Positions 1 through 10,431 of a stretch of DNA of 64,000 bases are shown one piece after another; positions within the stretch are counted from its first letter, which is position 1, and each line of letters starts with the position of its first letter. The stretch covers positions 1-64,000 of the forward strand of contig KV425572.1 of assembly GCA_001632425.1 (NCBI GenBank), given 5' to 3'. This DNA comes from Neolentinus lepideus HHB14362 ss-1. Lineage: Eukaryota > Basidiomycota > Agaricomycetes > Gloeophyllales > Gloeophyllaceae. The notes beneath the pieces are model-generated. The model was not told the origin of the DNA. It saw nothing but the letters and a program-made list of their open reading frames with translations, and did not search any database. Both the position numbers and the translations under genes were made by a program.

Positions 1-97
1 GGGTGTAGGGATGGGTGTAGGGATGGGTGGATGGGTGTAGGGATGGGCGTAGGGATGAGCAGATGGGCGTAGGGATGGGCGCAGGGATCGCGGGGGT
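1..97. repeat. 12-bp GGGYGTAGGGAT minisatellite
   Basis: About seven head-to-tail copies of a 12-bp unit (GGGYGTAGGGAT) are interspersed with shortened 8-bp variants such as GGGTGGAT. The array runs off the left edge of the window, so its true length is unknown. The unit is G-rich like a telomere but does not match the TTAGGG repeat usual in basidiomycete telomeres, so I read it as a minisatellite. It lies just outside the left arm of the inverted duplication. Confidence 0.85.
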
Positions 98-378
98 CGG
101 GGTAGGGTCTCGGCTGGGACCCCTAGGGATGCGTCCCTGCACCGGCCCATAACCTCGTTGAGGTGAACGTGTACCGGCGACTCTTGTCAGTGTTGGCCCC
201 TTGCCTCTAGAGAGCCAGATTCATATACATGTTCACAGGAACAAAGGGCTGACGGCAGTTGGGAACTGACATGGACAACCAGGTCCCAGCCTATACCGGC
301 AGTAACTACTAAAGTAGTACATATACTGATACAGCTAGCCACCATCGCTCAACTAACTTGATCTCCATGGAACAGAAT

Positions 379-2407
379 CTACACCTTCGCATCCAGCTCT
401 TCAGACGTTCCCTGGAGCATGATCAACTCGGCCTCCTTTGCCTTCCCTTGCTCAACATTGCGCCCCACTCGCCGAGCCTTCTGATCCGACGCGATCTCCA
501 GTACGCAGACGCGCACCGCATAGAGGCTCAATATGATGGCCATGCCCTGGATCCCTAACACCGTCTTGTAGAAGTTCGCAGTATATTTGAGGGGCCACAT
601 GAATCTGCAATTAAAATGAACGAATCGTGATTAATACAGGGCAAGATGGACGGACGAGCCGAAGAGGGTGCCTATAAACCCGAACGCGTTGACAAAGTGC
701 TGCGCGGTCTTGGCTTCCGAAGGATCGGTGAACAAAGCCGAGGGAGAGGAAAGGAATGCGAAGAGGCTCGCAAGGTGCCCGATGTCATGCAGAGGCATCA
801 GATAGCTAGCAGACACGAATCAGTCAATGGATACGGAGCTCTTGACGAGACTGAACGTACAGGGCACAAACGAGAAAGAACTTCTGTGTTGTGAAGCAAG
901 CTATCCCAACGCCTAGGAATGCCAGCAGGCTCGATACCTGCTGCAGCGAGAATTGGGACGGGAAGAACCCAGGGTCTGTCTTCCAGTTGCGGAATAGTCT
1001 GATAGTAACATGCATCATACACTTACTTTGCACTCGATATAATAAACTCAGCGTACTTTGCATTCCCAATCCGGAGGAGGGCAGGTATCAGCCAGGGCAT
1101 GCCGCTCGCGAGCAGCCACACCGGTGTCATCTTCTCAATGCCCAACGTCCTCGCGAAGATGATCGGCCAGAACGTTATATACGAGCGAGCCATCTGCACC
1201 GGGAGTTGGAGCAGGGCCATTTTCCATAGCTTCGCATTCCTCAGGACGGTCAAAGTGAAGCGTGTGTTTTGTTGTTGCTCGTTCAAGAATGCAGTGCGTT
1301 CAGTAGTGCGCTGCTCGATAAGCGCCCGCTCGGCTTGCGTGGGCCAGGCAGCGGTCTCCGGGAAACCGGGGTGTTTCCAGTAGGCGAGGGCGGGCCAGTA
1401 AAACGCGATCATCACTCCCATTGCTCCGCAAGCAATTCTAAAGAATATCAGAGTATGTTGTACAGGAGGAATTGGCGGTAGCGCGCACCTCCAGTACGTC
1501 CCTCCCACTCCGAACCTCGACGAGTTAAGAGAAAGGGAGAGGAATGTGTGCAGGGAGACCCAGACGTTTGCGGAGGCGGCGCCGCACTCCGCGAGTCTGA
1601 GCTCGCTTGCGGTGTACCAGCTCCGACTGAGGACGGCGAGCGACATGTCGGTGGCGGTGTGTGCGATACCCATGAGGAAGCAGAGGCAAAGCGCTTGCGC
1701 GTAGCTAGCGGATTTGATTATCAGAGGAGATTCTATAATGGCGAGAGTTAGGGCACCCACGTGAGGGAAAGACCTGAGGTGTTAAAGCCAGCAAGATATA
1801 ATACGAGGGAACAGATGCGAACTGGACGAACTCGTAGCAAAGAGAAGGAGACCTAGTACACATGCCCATCCCGAAAGCGATGCTCGAGACTTGCATACTT
1901 TGTTTCTTACCCTGTTAACACGTTTCAGCCAGTGCAAACCGGGAATACCCGTAGCAGGAGTAGAGATCAAACTGACATTTCCAACCGCACGGGCGAAACC
2001 ATGTTGCCGATGTGTATCATGGCAATCAGCATGTTGAACTGCATACCCTCGAGCTTCAGTGCGTCCGCCAGCCCGAGCAATGTCGAAATTCTAGTGAAAT
2101 GGTCAAAATCATCCGTGGATAAGACCAAGTTGTGAACGTGTACGTGAGGATAGCCCTGACAAGCTAGGCCATGCCAAGGTTAGCTTATCTTCAACGAGAA
2201 TATCGAAGAACTGCTTCGTACATCACCTGCATTGTTCAGGGCCCTCGCACTCGCCAACTTCTTATCAAGCTGTTCGACTAAGCTCTTTCCAAGCGCGTTC
2301 TTTACCTCCCCTGTCCCAGATCCCGCTCCTTCTGCCGCCGTATCCTTTGCTTCCTGGTCATTTCCGGGAGAGTCGGATGAATCTTGGACATTCTCGGGAA
2401 GTGACAT
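379..2407 (-). CDS. MFS transporter, anion:cation symporter type (left copy)
   Basis: Multi-exon gene for a 12-helix major facilitator superfamily permease, probably plasma membrane. The layout resembles the fungal allantoate/nicotinate permease (Dal5/Tna1) branch; the substrate cannot be read from sequence. Landmarks: a hydrophilic N-terminus from about 2407; a helix-1/2 segment with GLADALKLEGMQFNM near 2090; a GKKQSMQ loop near 1900; and a long exon (1760–1023) holding several helices and the central loop with WKHPGFPETAAW. Later exons contain NWKTDPGFFPSQ, a helix ending FFLVCAL, and the C-terminal helix after FMWPLKY with a charged tail ending LDAKV at stop 379. Exon joins in the first third (about 2400–1760) are uncertain and could hide a defect. 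A closely similar copy lies at 58988–61028. Confidence 0.72.
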
Positions 2408-3755
2408 CTTCAAGTTCAAGCCGTTTCGCGCCTGCTACGTTGCGAGATTTATCCAAGTACTCTGTCGGCAGTCGATGGTGTCAGATTGAGGTCAGTGGGG
2501 GGTACCGTGTGCTATCGTGTGTGACTCGCAACTACAGTGCACCATCTTATTCTCATGGACAGGCGCTTGATACCTATGATGACAGCTCTGAGATCGCAGT
2601 GATTGAGGCAGTGCTTAGTTGGTTTGGCGAATTGGCTTGGCGAGCGTGATGCATTTCGTCGTCGCGGTAGGGTACAGAGCCAAACTCTCTAGAAGGAGCC
2701 TTCACTCATTGTATGCTGTGTCACATACATGCATGGATCACTACTTACGATCACGATGGCTCCGACAGATCTATAGCGACTTGGTCACGTGACTCACATA
2801 CAATAATTTGTCACAGCAAAACGAGTGACAGAACGCCTCTCTTCCGTTCACTGTTCAGCCTTAAGTTTTCCAAGTAAGAAATGCGCAATTCCACACTAAT
2901 ACGGACATTCGCTATCAACTATCCACACCTCCCACAGCCCTCTCCATCGGACACGCCCCCCCACGTAATGGTTCCTCCCCCGCGCGTCTGCTGAGCCGCG
3001 CGAATGGTCCGCCCTAGGGCCCGAACACGCTCGTCCACGCAGATCCCGTCCCGTTCGCCATTGGCTTGAAGAATTACACAGAGAACCATGGTGTGCTGGA
3101 GAGGGAATTGTTACGAGGACGGGCGTAGTGCCCGAGCAGGGCTCTGCCGATAATCTGAATAGAATATCGACGAAGCCCTGCTTGGACATTCTCAGTCCCT
3201 CGGGAGGCTTCGCTGCACCGCTGCCCGTGCGGGAAGTGGAATCGCTTCCATGCAACATGCACAGCAGGACGTACTATTTCTCGAGAGCGGTATGTTCCCT
3301 GTCTTTCCTTCTGTGCTGAGAGAATGTCGCGTCTCGCTGTGCCAAGTTGAAGACCGGTCGTGGCACAGAAGATCTGCGGGGCGCTGGCGAGCGGCGACGA
3401 TATCGGTGCAAAGGATGCACGGAGTGCGGATATGTCCAATTTCTTGACAGACATGGGGTTCACGATGGTCAACTTGCAGCGAACTTTGGTTTGGCAGAGC
3501 ACACGATAGCAGACTTGCAAATATCATTTCCCTAGCTCATACCTTATTATATCCATAAGATGTACTATCGTTGTGTATAAGTAGTTGTAGTATGTCTTCA
3601 TCTGTCTTGGCCGACTGGTACCGTGAAGTCAAATAGTCGCGCAGATGCACTCTTCTGCTCTGGCAGTCTTCAGGTGCACCAAGTCACCCTGTATGTAAGA
3701 TGTTTCGTCGTGATCGTAACGGCACATATAACACAAATATACGCGGAGACAGCGG
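2408..3755. other. Spacer conserved in both duplication arms
   Basis: This 1.35-kb stretch separates the MFS and Pom34-like genes and is conserved in the right arm. Overlapping reading frames of 110–150 codons exist on both strands around 2896–3535 and are partly retained in the right arm. None resembles a family I know, and the opposing frames cannot all be coding. It contains the hairpin at 3129–3188. I see no convincing gene, but a small unrecognised one read leftward from about 3527 is possible. Confidence 0.4.
3129..3188. repeat. Imperfect 60-nt hairpin (left-arm version)
   Basis: Two 28-nt arms flank a 4-nt loop (GAAT) with six mismatches. The matching site in the right arm (58282–58341) is a perfect palindrome, so this copy has decayed or the other has been homogenised. 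Confidence 0.75.
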
Positions 3756-4791
3756 CTATTTATCTCTCTTCGTGTCTTCGCTCGTGAGGCGCTTGAGAAA
3801 CGAGCTTTCGAGAGCACCTGTGGAGAAGCACAAACAGAGTCAACAAAAACCTTCACTAAACACGGTCTCGATAACACGTTCTGAAGATGTAAAGGTTACT
3901 TACGCCCGCCTTTCCGACCACTATACTTCAATAACGGGCTCTTACTCGGCGACCAGCCCATGCCACTCGAGCTAAAACTTGACGAGGCAGAGTCAAATAG
4001 CGACTTGGACGACGAGGGGAAGGAGAGGGAGTAGTTTGATGAACGCGCCGGCGTCGAGAGTGGGCTGGGTAGGTATATGGAGGAGGTGGATGGGCGGAAG
4101 GGGAATTGCTTGTGAGATTGCGATTGCGAGAGGGATTGGGAGAAGGAGAGCGGTGAGGTCTGAAGTGCGAGAGTTAGTGTAGGAGGTGAGGGAGGTGGTG
4201 GTGAACGCACACTCGGAGAGGTACCGAGGAGCTTTGAGGACTTAGTCGGTGTGCTTCGTGGGGTGAGAAGAAGCTTGCGGGAAGAGGCGGGGGTGGGAGG
4301 AAGCGGTGCTGGGGGATATTTGAGGGCGTAGAGGGATTGAATGATGTTGAGGAAGAGGAGGGTAATAAATGTGAGTTCTAAGGGGATACGTCGGTCAGCG
4401 ATGGATGGCGAGGAGAACCTGACATAACGATGGGATGCAAACGCCGGATTGGCCACACGAAGCAATTACGAAGCGGTCCTCTGCCGATGTCGTTCTTGAT
4501 ACTTGATAGTTCCACAGTTCGAAGACACGGAAGCAGGACCTCGTCCATACTCGAATACTCGTGACGAAAGGACGCACCAATCACGCTGATCATCCAGCCT
4601 ATCCGCCCGACGCCATACGGCCTCATGTCTCTCCCAAAAGCCACTCTCCAGCATCTGAGCAAATACAGAGATTTTATGTCGAGAAGATAAATGAGCAGGA
4701 CGAAAGACAAGAATGCAAGGCCCGAGTTGCGGAGGCGAATGAGCGCTTCTTGGGGTTGTGGCTTGAGCCAGTCGGTGAGTCTCCCGACCAT
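3756..4791 (-). CDS. Pom34-like nuclear pore membrane protein (left copy)
   Basis: Short membrane protein gene with at least four exons. Exon 1 starts with ATG at 4791 and encodes a hydrophobic segment around SFVLLIYLLDIKSLYLL. After an intron with donor GTGCGT and acceptor CCTTAG, a second hydrophobic segment (TFITLLFLNIIQSLYAL) leads into a proline- and serine-rich tail: PPTPASSRKLLLTP, a short intron, then SQSLSQSQSHK, SPLSTPARSS and a serine-rich run. The last intron has a GTAAGT donor. The protein ends SSFLKRLTSEDTKRDK at stop 3756. Two adjacent membrane spans followed by a long low-complexity nucleoplasm-facing tail match the fungal NPCC/Pom34 family by layout; the assignment rests on pattern memory. 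It diverges in sequence from the disrupted right copy at 56700. Confidence 0.58.
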
Positions 4792-4926
4792 AAGTGACAG
4801 AAGTATGTCGCGAGTTAAGATACAGGGTGAGTTTTATGAGGCGTTCGAGTCGTTAGAACGTGCAGCTCCCGGTGGGCGTACGGGATTGTCGTCGACGTTG
4901 AGGTCAACAACGCAACGCCGCAAATA

Positions 4927-5329
4927 GCCCTCCTCAATTTTGGCTGATAGCCTCCAGCTGATAGCTTTGCTGGAACCGCTGTGCCGACGAGATGCAGAAC
5001 GGCACAGAGGTATCAGCCAGCTAAGAATTGAGCGCTGCAGCTGATACACCAGCTCGCTGATGCCTCTCGCGTTTCGGCTATCAAGATGCTGTCAGACGCT
5101 GGACGCTCATTGGTCGATCGGAGAACTCGCGTGTCGTTTTCAAACTCCGCCCTCGTAAGTCGCAGGTATCAGCTGGAACAGCTGCCCTCTGGGTCGCTGA
5201 TAGAATTGACCTGGCTGATAGCTTTTCGTGGCCTCCAGAGAGATTCAAACGAAGATCGCCGCTCGGCAGGGACCCCGAAAGCACTCAAAAGTTATCAGCT
5301 GGAGGCTATCAGCTAGAATTGAGGTGGGC
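4927..5329. mobile_element. 403-bp MITE with 42-bp terminal inverted repeats, TA target duplication
   Basis: The ends are near-perfect inverted repeats. The left end begins GCCCTCCTCAATTTTGGCTG; the right end in reverse complement begins GCCCACCTCAATTCTAGCTG. They match over 42 bp with four mismatches. TA dinucleotides flank the element (4925–4926 and 5330–5331), as expected for Tc1/mariner-type transposition. Inside, the motif TGATA(G/C)(C)AGCTGG recurs in both orientations as subterminal repeats. There is no transposase frame, so it is a non-autonomous element. It is absent from the right duplication arm and sits about 20 bp beyond the limit of arm homology. Confidence 0.85.
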
Positions 5330-5331
5330 TA

Positions 5332-5652
5332 ATGCCAACGGGGAATGAGGCGTGACACGTGATCGTGTCCATCAGGGCTGGGTTGCCGTTAATTGCCGAG
5401 TCACGACAGCCATAGCTTTTGCTAGTGCACGACCTGCATAGCTCTGCAATTGAAGATGCTTTAACTGCCTCAGCTACACTCTACTGCGTTTCTACTGCAA
5501 ATAATACCTATGTCGACGACAAAGACGAAAGGATAAGTTCTCATCGATTGGTTTTCCCGTGAGCGCGTGAGCTCCTGATCCCAACATTCCTGTCGGTCTC
5601 TAGAAATACCCATCTTATAATAGACAGCCGTATTACAGCTCGCCAACGTCTC
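5332..5652. other. Upstream region of the zinc-cluster fusion gene
   Basis: 320 bp between the MITE and the next start codon. A TTATAATA stretch at about 5615 lies 31–38 bp before the ATG and could be a TATA-like element. No other feature is recognised. Confidence 0.35.
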
Positions 5653-8600
5653 ATGTCGACTACCATGCCTATGGCTTCAGACTCCTTGTCTGCTAACTGG
5701 CGAGCAGCGGCGAAAAGGCCCGACAAGCTACCTGATTTTTATGACCTACGCATCGAGGCTTCATCAGTCTTTGTCCTCCCATACAACCCAGACACCGGCC
5801 ATCCAGGAGAATTTTTTGTGACGCCGTCCCGTTGTGATCATTGCAAGCAGCTCAAACAATTCTGCAGCCGAGGACAGCCATGCCAAAGATGTAAAAGGTT
5901 GGGACGTGAGTGTTTGTATTCAAACACTCGTGCCTGTCCTCTCGCTGGATACTACGCTCGCACTTCGACAAACCAAAGGTGGAAGGTAAAATATTCGAAC
6001 ACGCTTAAAACCACCGTTGAGGCGCGAAAGGGTAACTTGAAGAATACTGTTCGTTCCCCCCCGTCGCCTGGCTCCGGAGAGTATCTCCCTGCAAAAGGTG
6101 CACAACGCTCCATATACAGCATCCCTGGGTCCTCGACTGAGTACAACACGACAGACGCTAACGGACGCCGTCTACCTTCAAAACGTGTGCGTCGTTTGCG
6201 ATTCGGTCCCTCTTTAGTTCCGATGGAGGACATCTTTACTGAAGGGAACGAAGAGCGCCCCCCAACGAAACGAGCCAAAGCTTCGCGCTTTAGCCGTCCC
6301 ATACCTCCCGGTGGCGATATCCCCGCTGTAGATAATAGACTCGTTCGTCGTTCGAAGCCCAAGGCAAATCTGCTGCCCGCGCTACGTAAAGCGAAAAAAG
6401 GAGGGAAACATACAAACAATGTGGCTGCATTGGTATCTTGCCCTGATCCCGCCGCTGGTGCTATCCTCCAAAGACAAGGTCGGAAGCGGAAGAGAGACGC
6501 TGCAGGAATGCGAGAGTTTCAATTGAGCACTTCTAGAAAGCGACACAAGTCGGACAATGCTCCGCCCGTAATATCCAAGGAGAAATCCGATAGAAGAAGT
6601 GAGAACGCAATTCCTACTGTCTGTATTGTTATTGACGGATATATTCGTATCCAGGAGGCAAGCGACTGCCCCCTCCTTGGTCTGCTGTCCATCCGTCGAT
6701 TGAGCCTACAAGATCGTTCGCATACGCTACCGTAATGCCGCGCATCTGGGCGTCTGTACGTTCTTCGCTCACTTTTCACCGTTATAATCCGAGTGCGATC
6801 CTGTGCATTTTCTTGTCAGAGTCATGCCGAGCTTCTCGAAGTCTTCCCTTCACTATCTACTGCTACTAACGATATATGGTGGGATGAGACGTCTGTGCCT
6901 ACCCGCCCGGTTGTCGTTCTACGAGGTCGGCCATGGAAAGATGATGGATATGTTGGCGAAAAGCAGTGGAAAGTGAGCTTGTAAGTGACTTTATCAGTCG
7001 TGTACATTGGATGGAAACAGTGTATACTAACAAATTCGATTTTGTTTTCGAACAGTGTCCGCGACCACTACCGACCTCCACCATCCATACCTCCTGCGCT
7101 ATCTGACCTTGAAGCTCAACCAACAGTTTCTGGAACTCAACTTTCACCCAGTTCACCTATGTCACCCCCGGGGACGCTCCTCACAATTCCCCCTAGATGT
7201 CTACCTATACCCATAGACCAAGAGGCCGAATCTTTACAGTCTTTGCCTAATGAAATTCCCTCTAGACAGTCCAATCGGCTACTTCACAAGGATATGTCGT
7301 CTTCTAATGAAGAGCCAGGGGCATTACCTTCGCCAGAGCCGCCTTCAGGATCAGTACAAGACGATTTTCCTCTAGGGAACCATGCTCTTGACAAAGGTTC
7401 TTCGCAAGAAGACCAGCCTCCGCCACCCACTCCGCACTCCCGCGAAGAATACAACCATTCCGTCTTATCGGGTCGTTCATTTAGTCCATCCAATTTTCAT
7501 CCTCTTCCTGGCTTTGGCGAGTCCGTCAAGCGTCGCGCTGACCTCAGCGGTCCTGATCACGTCGACAACCTCGCTATACCCCAGCCCGGATTAGCGTTGC
7601 CGACACCCCCCGCGACGGCGAGTAATAGTCTCAAAGCTGACTCTTTGGGAAAGGAAGCAGTGAGGACTGCAGGAGCGCTCCCTACTCCTGCTGTTACACC
7701 CACGAAAGCTTTGGCGAAGACGCCAGATACTTTGTCAGCGCCTGCTCAGGAAGGTATACCCGACAACCTCATAGCCATGCCTAACGTCGAGGAACCAGCG
7801 CTCGTGATCCCAACCGGTGAAGACCTGGAGTGCCCTCCGGACATCTGCGCGCTCATCGATGCGATGCGGAACGGCGTGGCGACTGTCTTTTTCGCGGAGA
7901 GGGAGTGGCTCGGCCTCGCGCCCGAGAGCAAGTGGGGATGCGCACTACTTGGCTACTTCGCGGGCGCTGAAATCTCGGTAAGCTGTGTTTCCTCGTCTGG
8001 CGTTGATGTTCTGAGCGTTTTGGTGCGCTAGAGAGTAGTCGTGGAGATCCCGGAGTCGGAGAGGAGACCCGGTATAGAACGTATAAAGTGGACGTTCATG
8101 TTCGAGTGGGTTCCTGACGGTGATAGAGGGCTTTTTCTTGTTGAATCTCAAGACGCCATGTTGCCTTCTCCATCGCCGACGCCGTGGTGGAACACCTCCC
8201 TTTCTATTCCTCCTCACTCGTCCACTGGCGGCGTCATGGAGGAGGGCAGCTTGCCAGACTTGGAGGAATGTGGTATCGGCGACATCTATAGATGCTCCCT
8301 TCTTCAAGACCTCCTCCAGACTTCCCTCGGGTCCGGCGCAGCGGTTGATCCACCCTTCCCTGGGTGGTACTGCTGGACGTGTGGGAAGCTGAATGTGACG
8401 AAGTGGTTGAGACATCGCGTATGTGATAATTGTCCGGTAAGTAATATACCATCCCATTCCTGCTCCACGAGTCTTTTCCTATCTCTTCCGTTGTACTCAT
8501 TTTACTATTAAGCCACCAGCATCCCCGCCACAAGGCTACGCCGCAACCCTCTCCTCCGTCCGCAACACGACCCATCCGGGGGGCTTCAGAGTCCTCGACC

Positions 8601-9896
8601 GCTCTCTCGGCTTCTCAACTACGTTTATTTCCAAGGGAGCTTCGGTCCACTCGTTCGTCTTCCGGCTTGCACTGAGCGGTGGAGTCGGCAGGGCGACATA
8701 CGTGAATTCGGTAGGGCGAAGGGAGTCGCAGGGCTTGGAGGCGGAGGCAGAGGCGAGCGCGCTGTTCGAGAGAGTGCAGGTGGAGGCGCGCTTCAGCAAG
8801 TGGGCGGACGGGCATAGGCGGGCGACGATGTGGGGCAAGATGGGGTGTAGGTGCCTTTTGCGTTGGGCTTCATTTCACGGACGCGTCTGATTGCTGGTTG
8901 TTGCAGTCCACACGGCTTGGAGGTATCGCGCCGGCAACGGCCATGCTCCAGTCGAGGGTGAGGATGTGGTTTCGTGGGGTGATGTCCCGGACAGCATTCG
9001 CAGGCTCAGGGACTTTATGATGAGCGCGTGTGGGGTGTGTGATGAGACGAATGCGCGCGTGGATCAACTGAGTGTTTTGTTGTGGATGGCGAACGGGAAG
9101 CGCAGGGTGAGCGTCTGTTCTCTATATTTGTCCTTGATTGTGGAGGTTTTGTATTCTTAATCGCCTATACTCTGTTGTGCTCCGATACTTTGTTTTCGGA
9201 GCCCATTTGCTGATTGATTGGGATAGGTTTCGCTTCCGAGAAGGGAGGGTCCGACGGTGGTAATGTGTCTCGGGAATGACCTTTTGGTGGATGTCTCTCT
9301 TTCGGGTGTGGACCGGAAGGTGGATGTGCTCGCTCCAGAGCCTGCTGCGAGCGCAGATAGTCCTCGTCTGATCTCGACGAGCGCCTCTAGTACTGTGCAG
9401 ACTTTCTTTGGTGACGCGGCTGGGGACCCTGGATTACAACCGCGCGAAGATACTGACATGGTATCAATGGATACTATGCCGAGCGCCAGGATTATGAACT
9501 CTGGCAACATAAGCGGAGCCGACACAGCGCTTGGACCAGTAGCTGCTTTGCCTGTTGGAGAGAACGCCTTACAAGAGCTCCCACCACAAGACGATATTGA
9601 CCTGGCGCATATGGAGATAGTACCTGATGACACGGAGATGCAACTCGTCGAGGATAACGAAACATCGTTCCTGCAGATCCATCCCACGAACATCCCGGCT
9701 TCTGCTGCGAAGAAGTCTGGTCCGAAGAAAGTCCCTCCCTTGTATGTGACGCTCGCACACGGGGACGCGCTAATCCTGTATGGGTGCGACTTTGAGGTGC
9801 GCCGTTTATCTGATATCTGCGTTTCACAATCTCCGAGCTGACGCCGCGATGTGATAGCTGACCGTGGAAAGGAAGGGAATGGCTATGAGTGGGTGA
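5653..9896 (+). CDS. Zn2Cys6 / zinc-ribbon / HGD-domain fusion protein (basidiomycete-specific)
   Basis: One long gene of about nine exons and roughly 1,250 residues. Introns I could place are 6599–6654, 6756–6819, 6981–7055 and 7978–8031; further donors lie near 8437, 8848, 9109 and 9797. Exon 1 carries a zinc cluster from residue ~60, with spacing CX2CX6CX5CX2CX6C (SRCDHCKQLKQFC…CQRC). A basic linker and a proline/serine-rich segment follow. Next comes a zinc ribbon (GWYCWTCGKLN … CDNC). The C-terminal domain holds HTAWRYRAGNGHAP, GPTVVMCLGNDLL and the terminal LAHGDALILYGCDFE. The latter resembles the last strand of AlkB/TET-like 2-oxoglutarate dioxygenases, but the expected HxD metal site is not visible (VSLPRREG stands there). 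The stop at 9896 follows a GTGCGC donor; another splice would extend to 9982. A nuclear, DNA-binding role is inferred. Confidence 0.65.
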
Positions 9897-10431
9897 TATC
9901 TCGTGTATCCCAAGAGTGCGCGCGAGCTGACTTGGTACCATTGGCAGTGGTTGTTGGGACGTATGTGCCGGACGGGGATTGACTGCCGAGTTGAAGACGC
10001 GTTGATTGATCGGAGGATGATTGGAAGGCGAAGTTAGTGCCTTGAAGATTAGGCTTATTTGAGTATATTGAGTCTCGATGCAGCCTCGGTGATTAAAGAG
10101 ATAGCCGCCATTTATTACAGAATTTCTAGTCCTGTACACACTAGTCAGAACATTTGTGGTCAACTGGAGACACATGATCTCAGACCCGTTTCTGTTTCCA
10201 TATGCATACTGGCGCCACATTAGTTAGTGTGGCGGGAGGGGATCCGGATGTGGCGTCTGTCACGATCACGTGGCGGGGTATAATATTCCTGGCGTGACGT
10301 GGGGGTAAAAATAACAAGAAGCGTATATGGCAATCGTACGACCGCTCTAATGGAGTGTACAAGTACTGTCTGCGACCGGTGTGGTTCCTTCAGAACGTCC
10401 ATCTCCCTCCTCTCCTCTCCTTACTGCTACT
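9897..10431. other. Intergenic region before ERG9
   Basis: 535 bp holding the 3' end of the zinc-cluster fusion gene and the squalene synthase promoter. CACGTG-like and CACGTGAC-like motifs occur near 10267 (ATCACGTGGCGG), and a pyrimidine-rich tract lies just before the ERG9 start (10400–10430), common before fungal housekeeping starts. No gene is recognised. Confidence 0.35.

Larger units (their letters stand above)
151..4905. repeat. Left arm of large inverted duplication
   Basis: This segment reappears in reverse complement at 56590–61255. Gene order is mirrored: MFS transporter, hairpin-bearing spacer, Pom34-like gene. By eye, sampled stretches look roughly 85–95% identical, with substitutions and small indels spread over exons, introns and spacers. 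The outer boundary falls at an 11-bp palindrome (CCTCGTTGAGG, 153–163; its partner lies at about 61244–61254). The inner boundary is about 20 bp short of a MITE at 4927. The duplication could be genuine, or an assembly join between divergent haplotypes. Confidence 0.92.

Noticed and set aside
1..97. Telomere repeat
   Set aside because: The unit is GGGYGTAGGGAT with irregular variants, not TTAGGG, and orientation and length give no support for a chromosome end.
2896..3527. Overlapping long frames on both strands in the conserved spacer, considered as a small ribosomal or zinc-binding protein
   Set aside because: CxxC pairs are isolated, no frame is better conserved between arms than the others, and splice sites do not link them.
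9892..9982. Extended C-terminus of the zinc-cluster fusion protein to 9982
   Set aside because: It needs a weak GTTTAT donor; the standard GTGCGC donor gives a short tail after HGDALILYGCDFE that fits the expected domain end. Kept only as an alternative.
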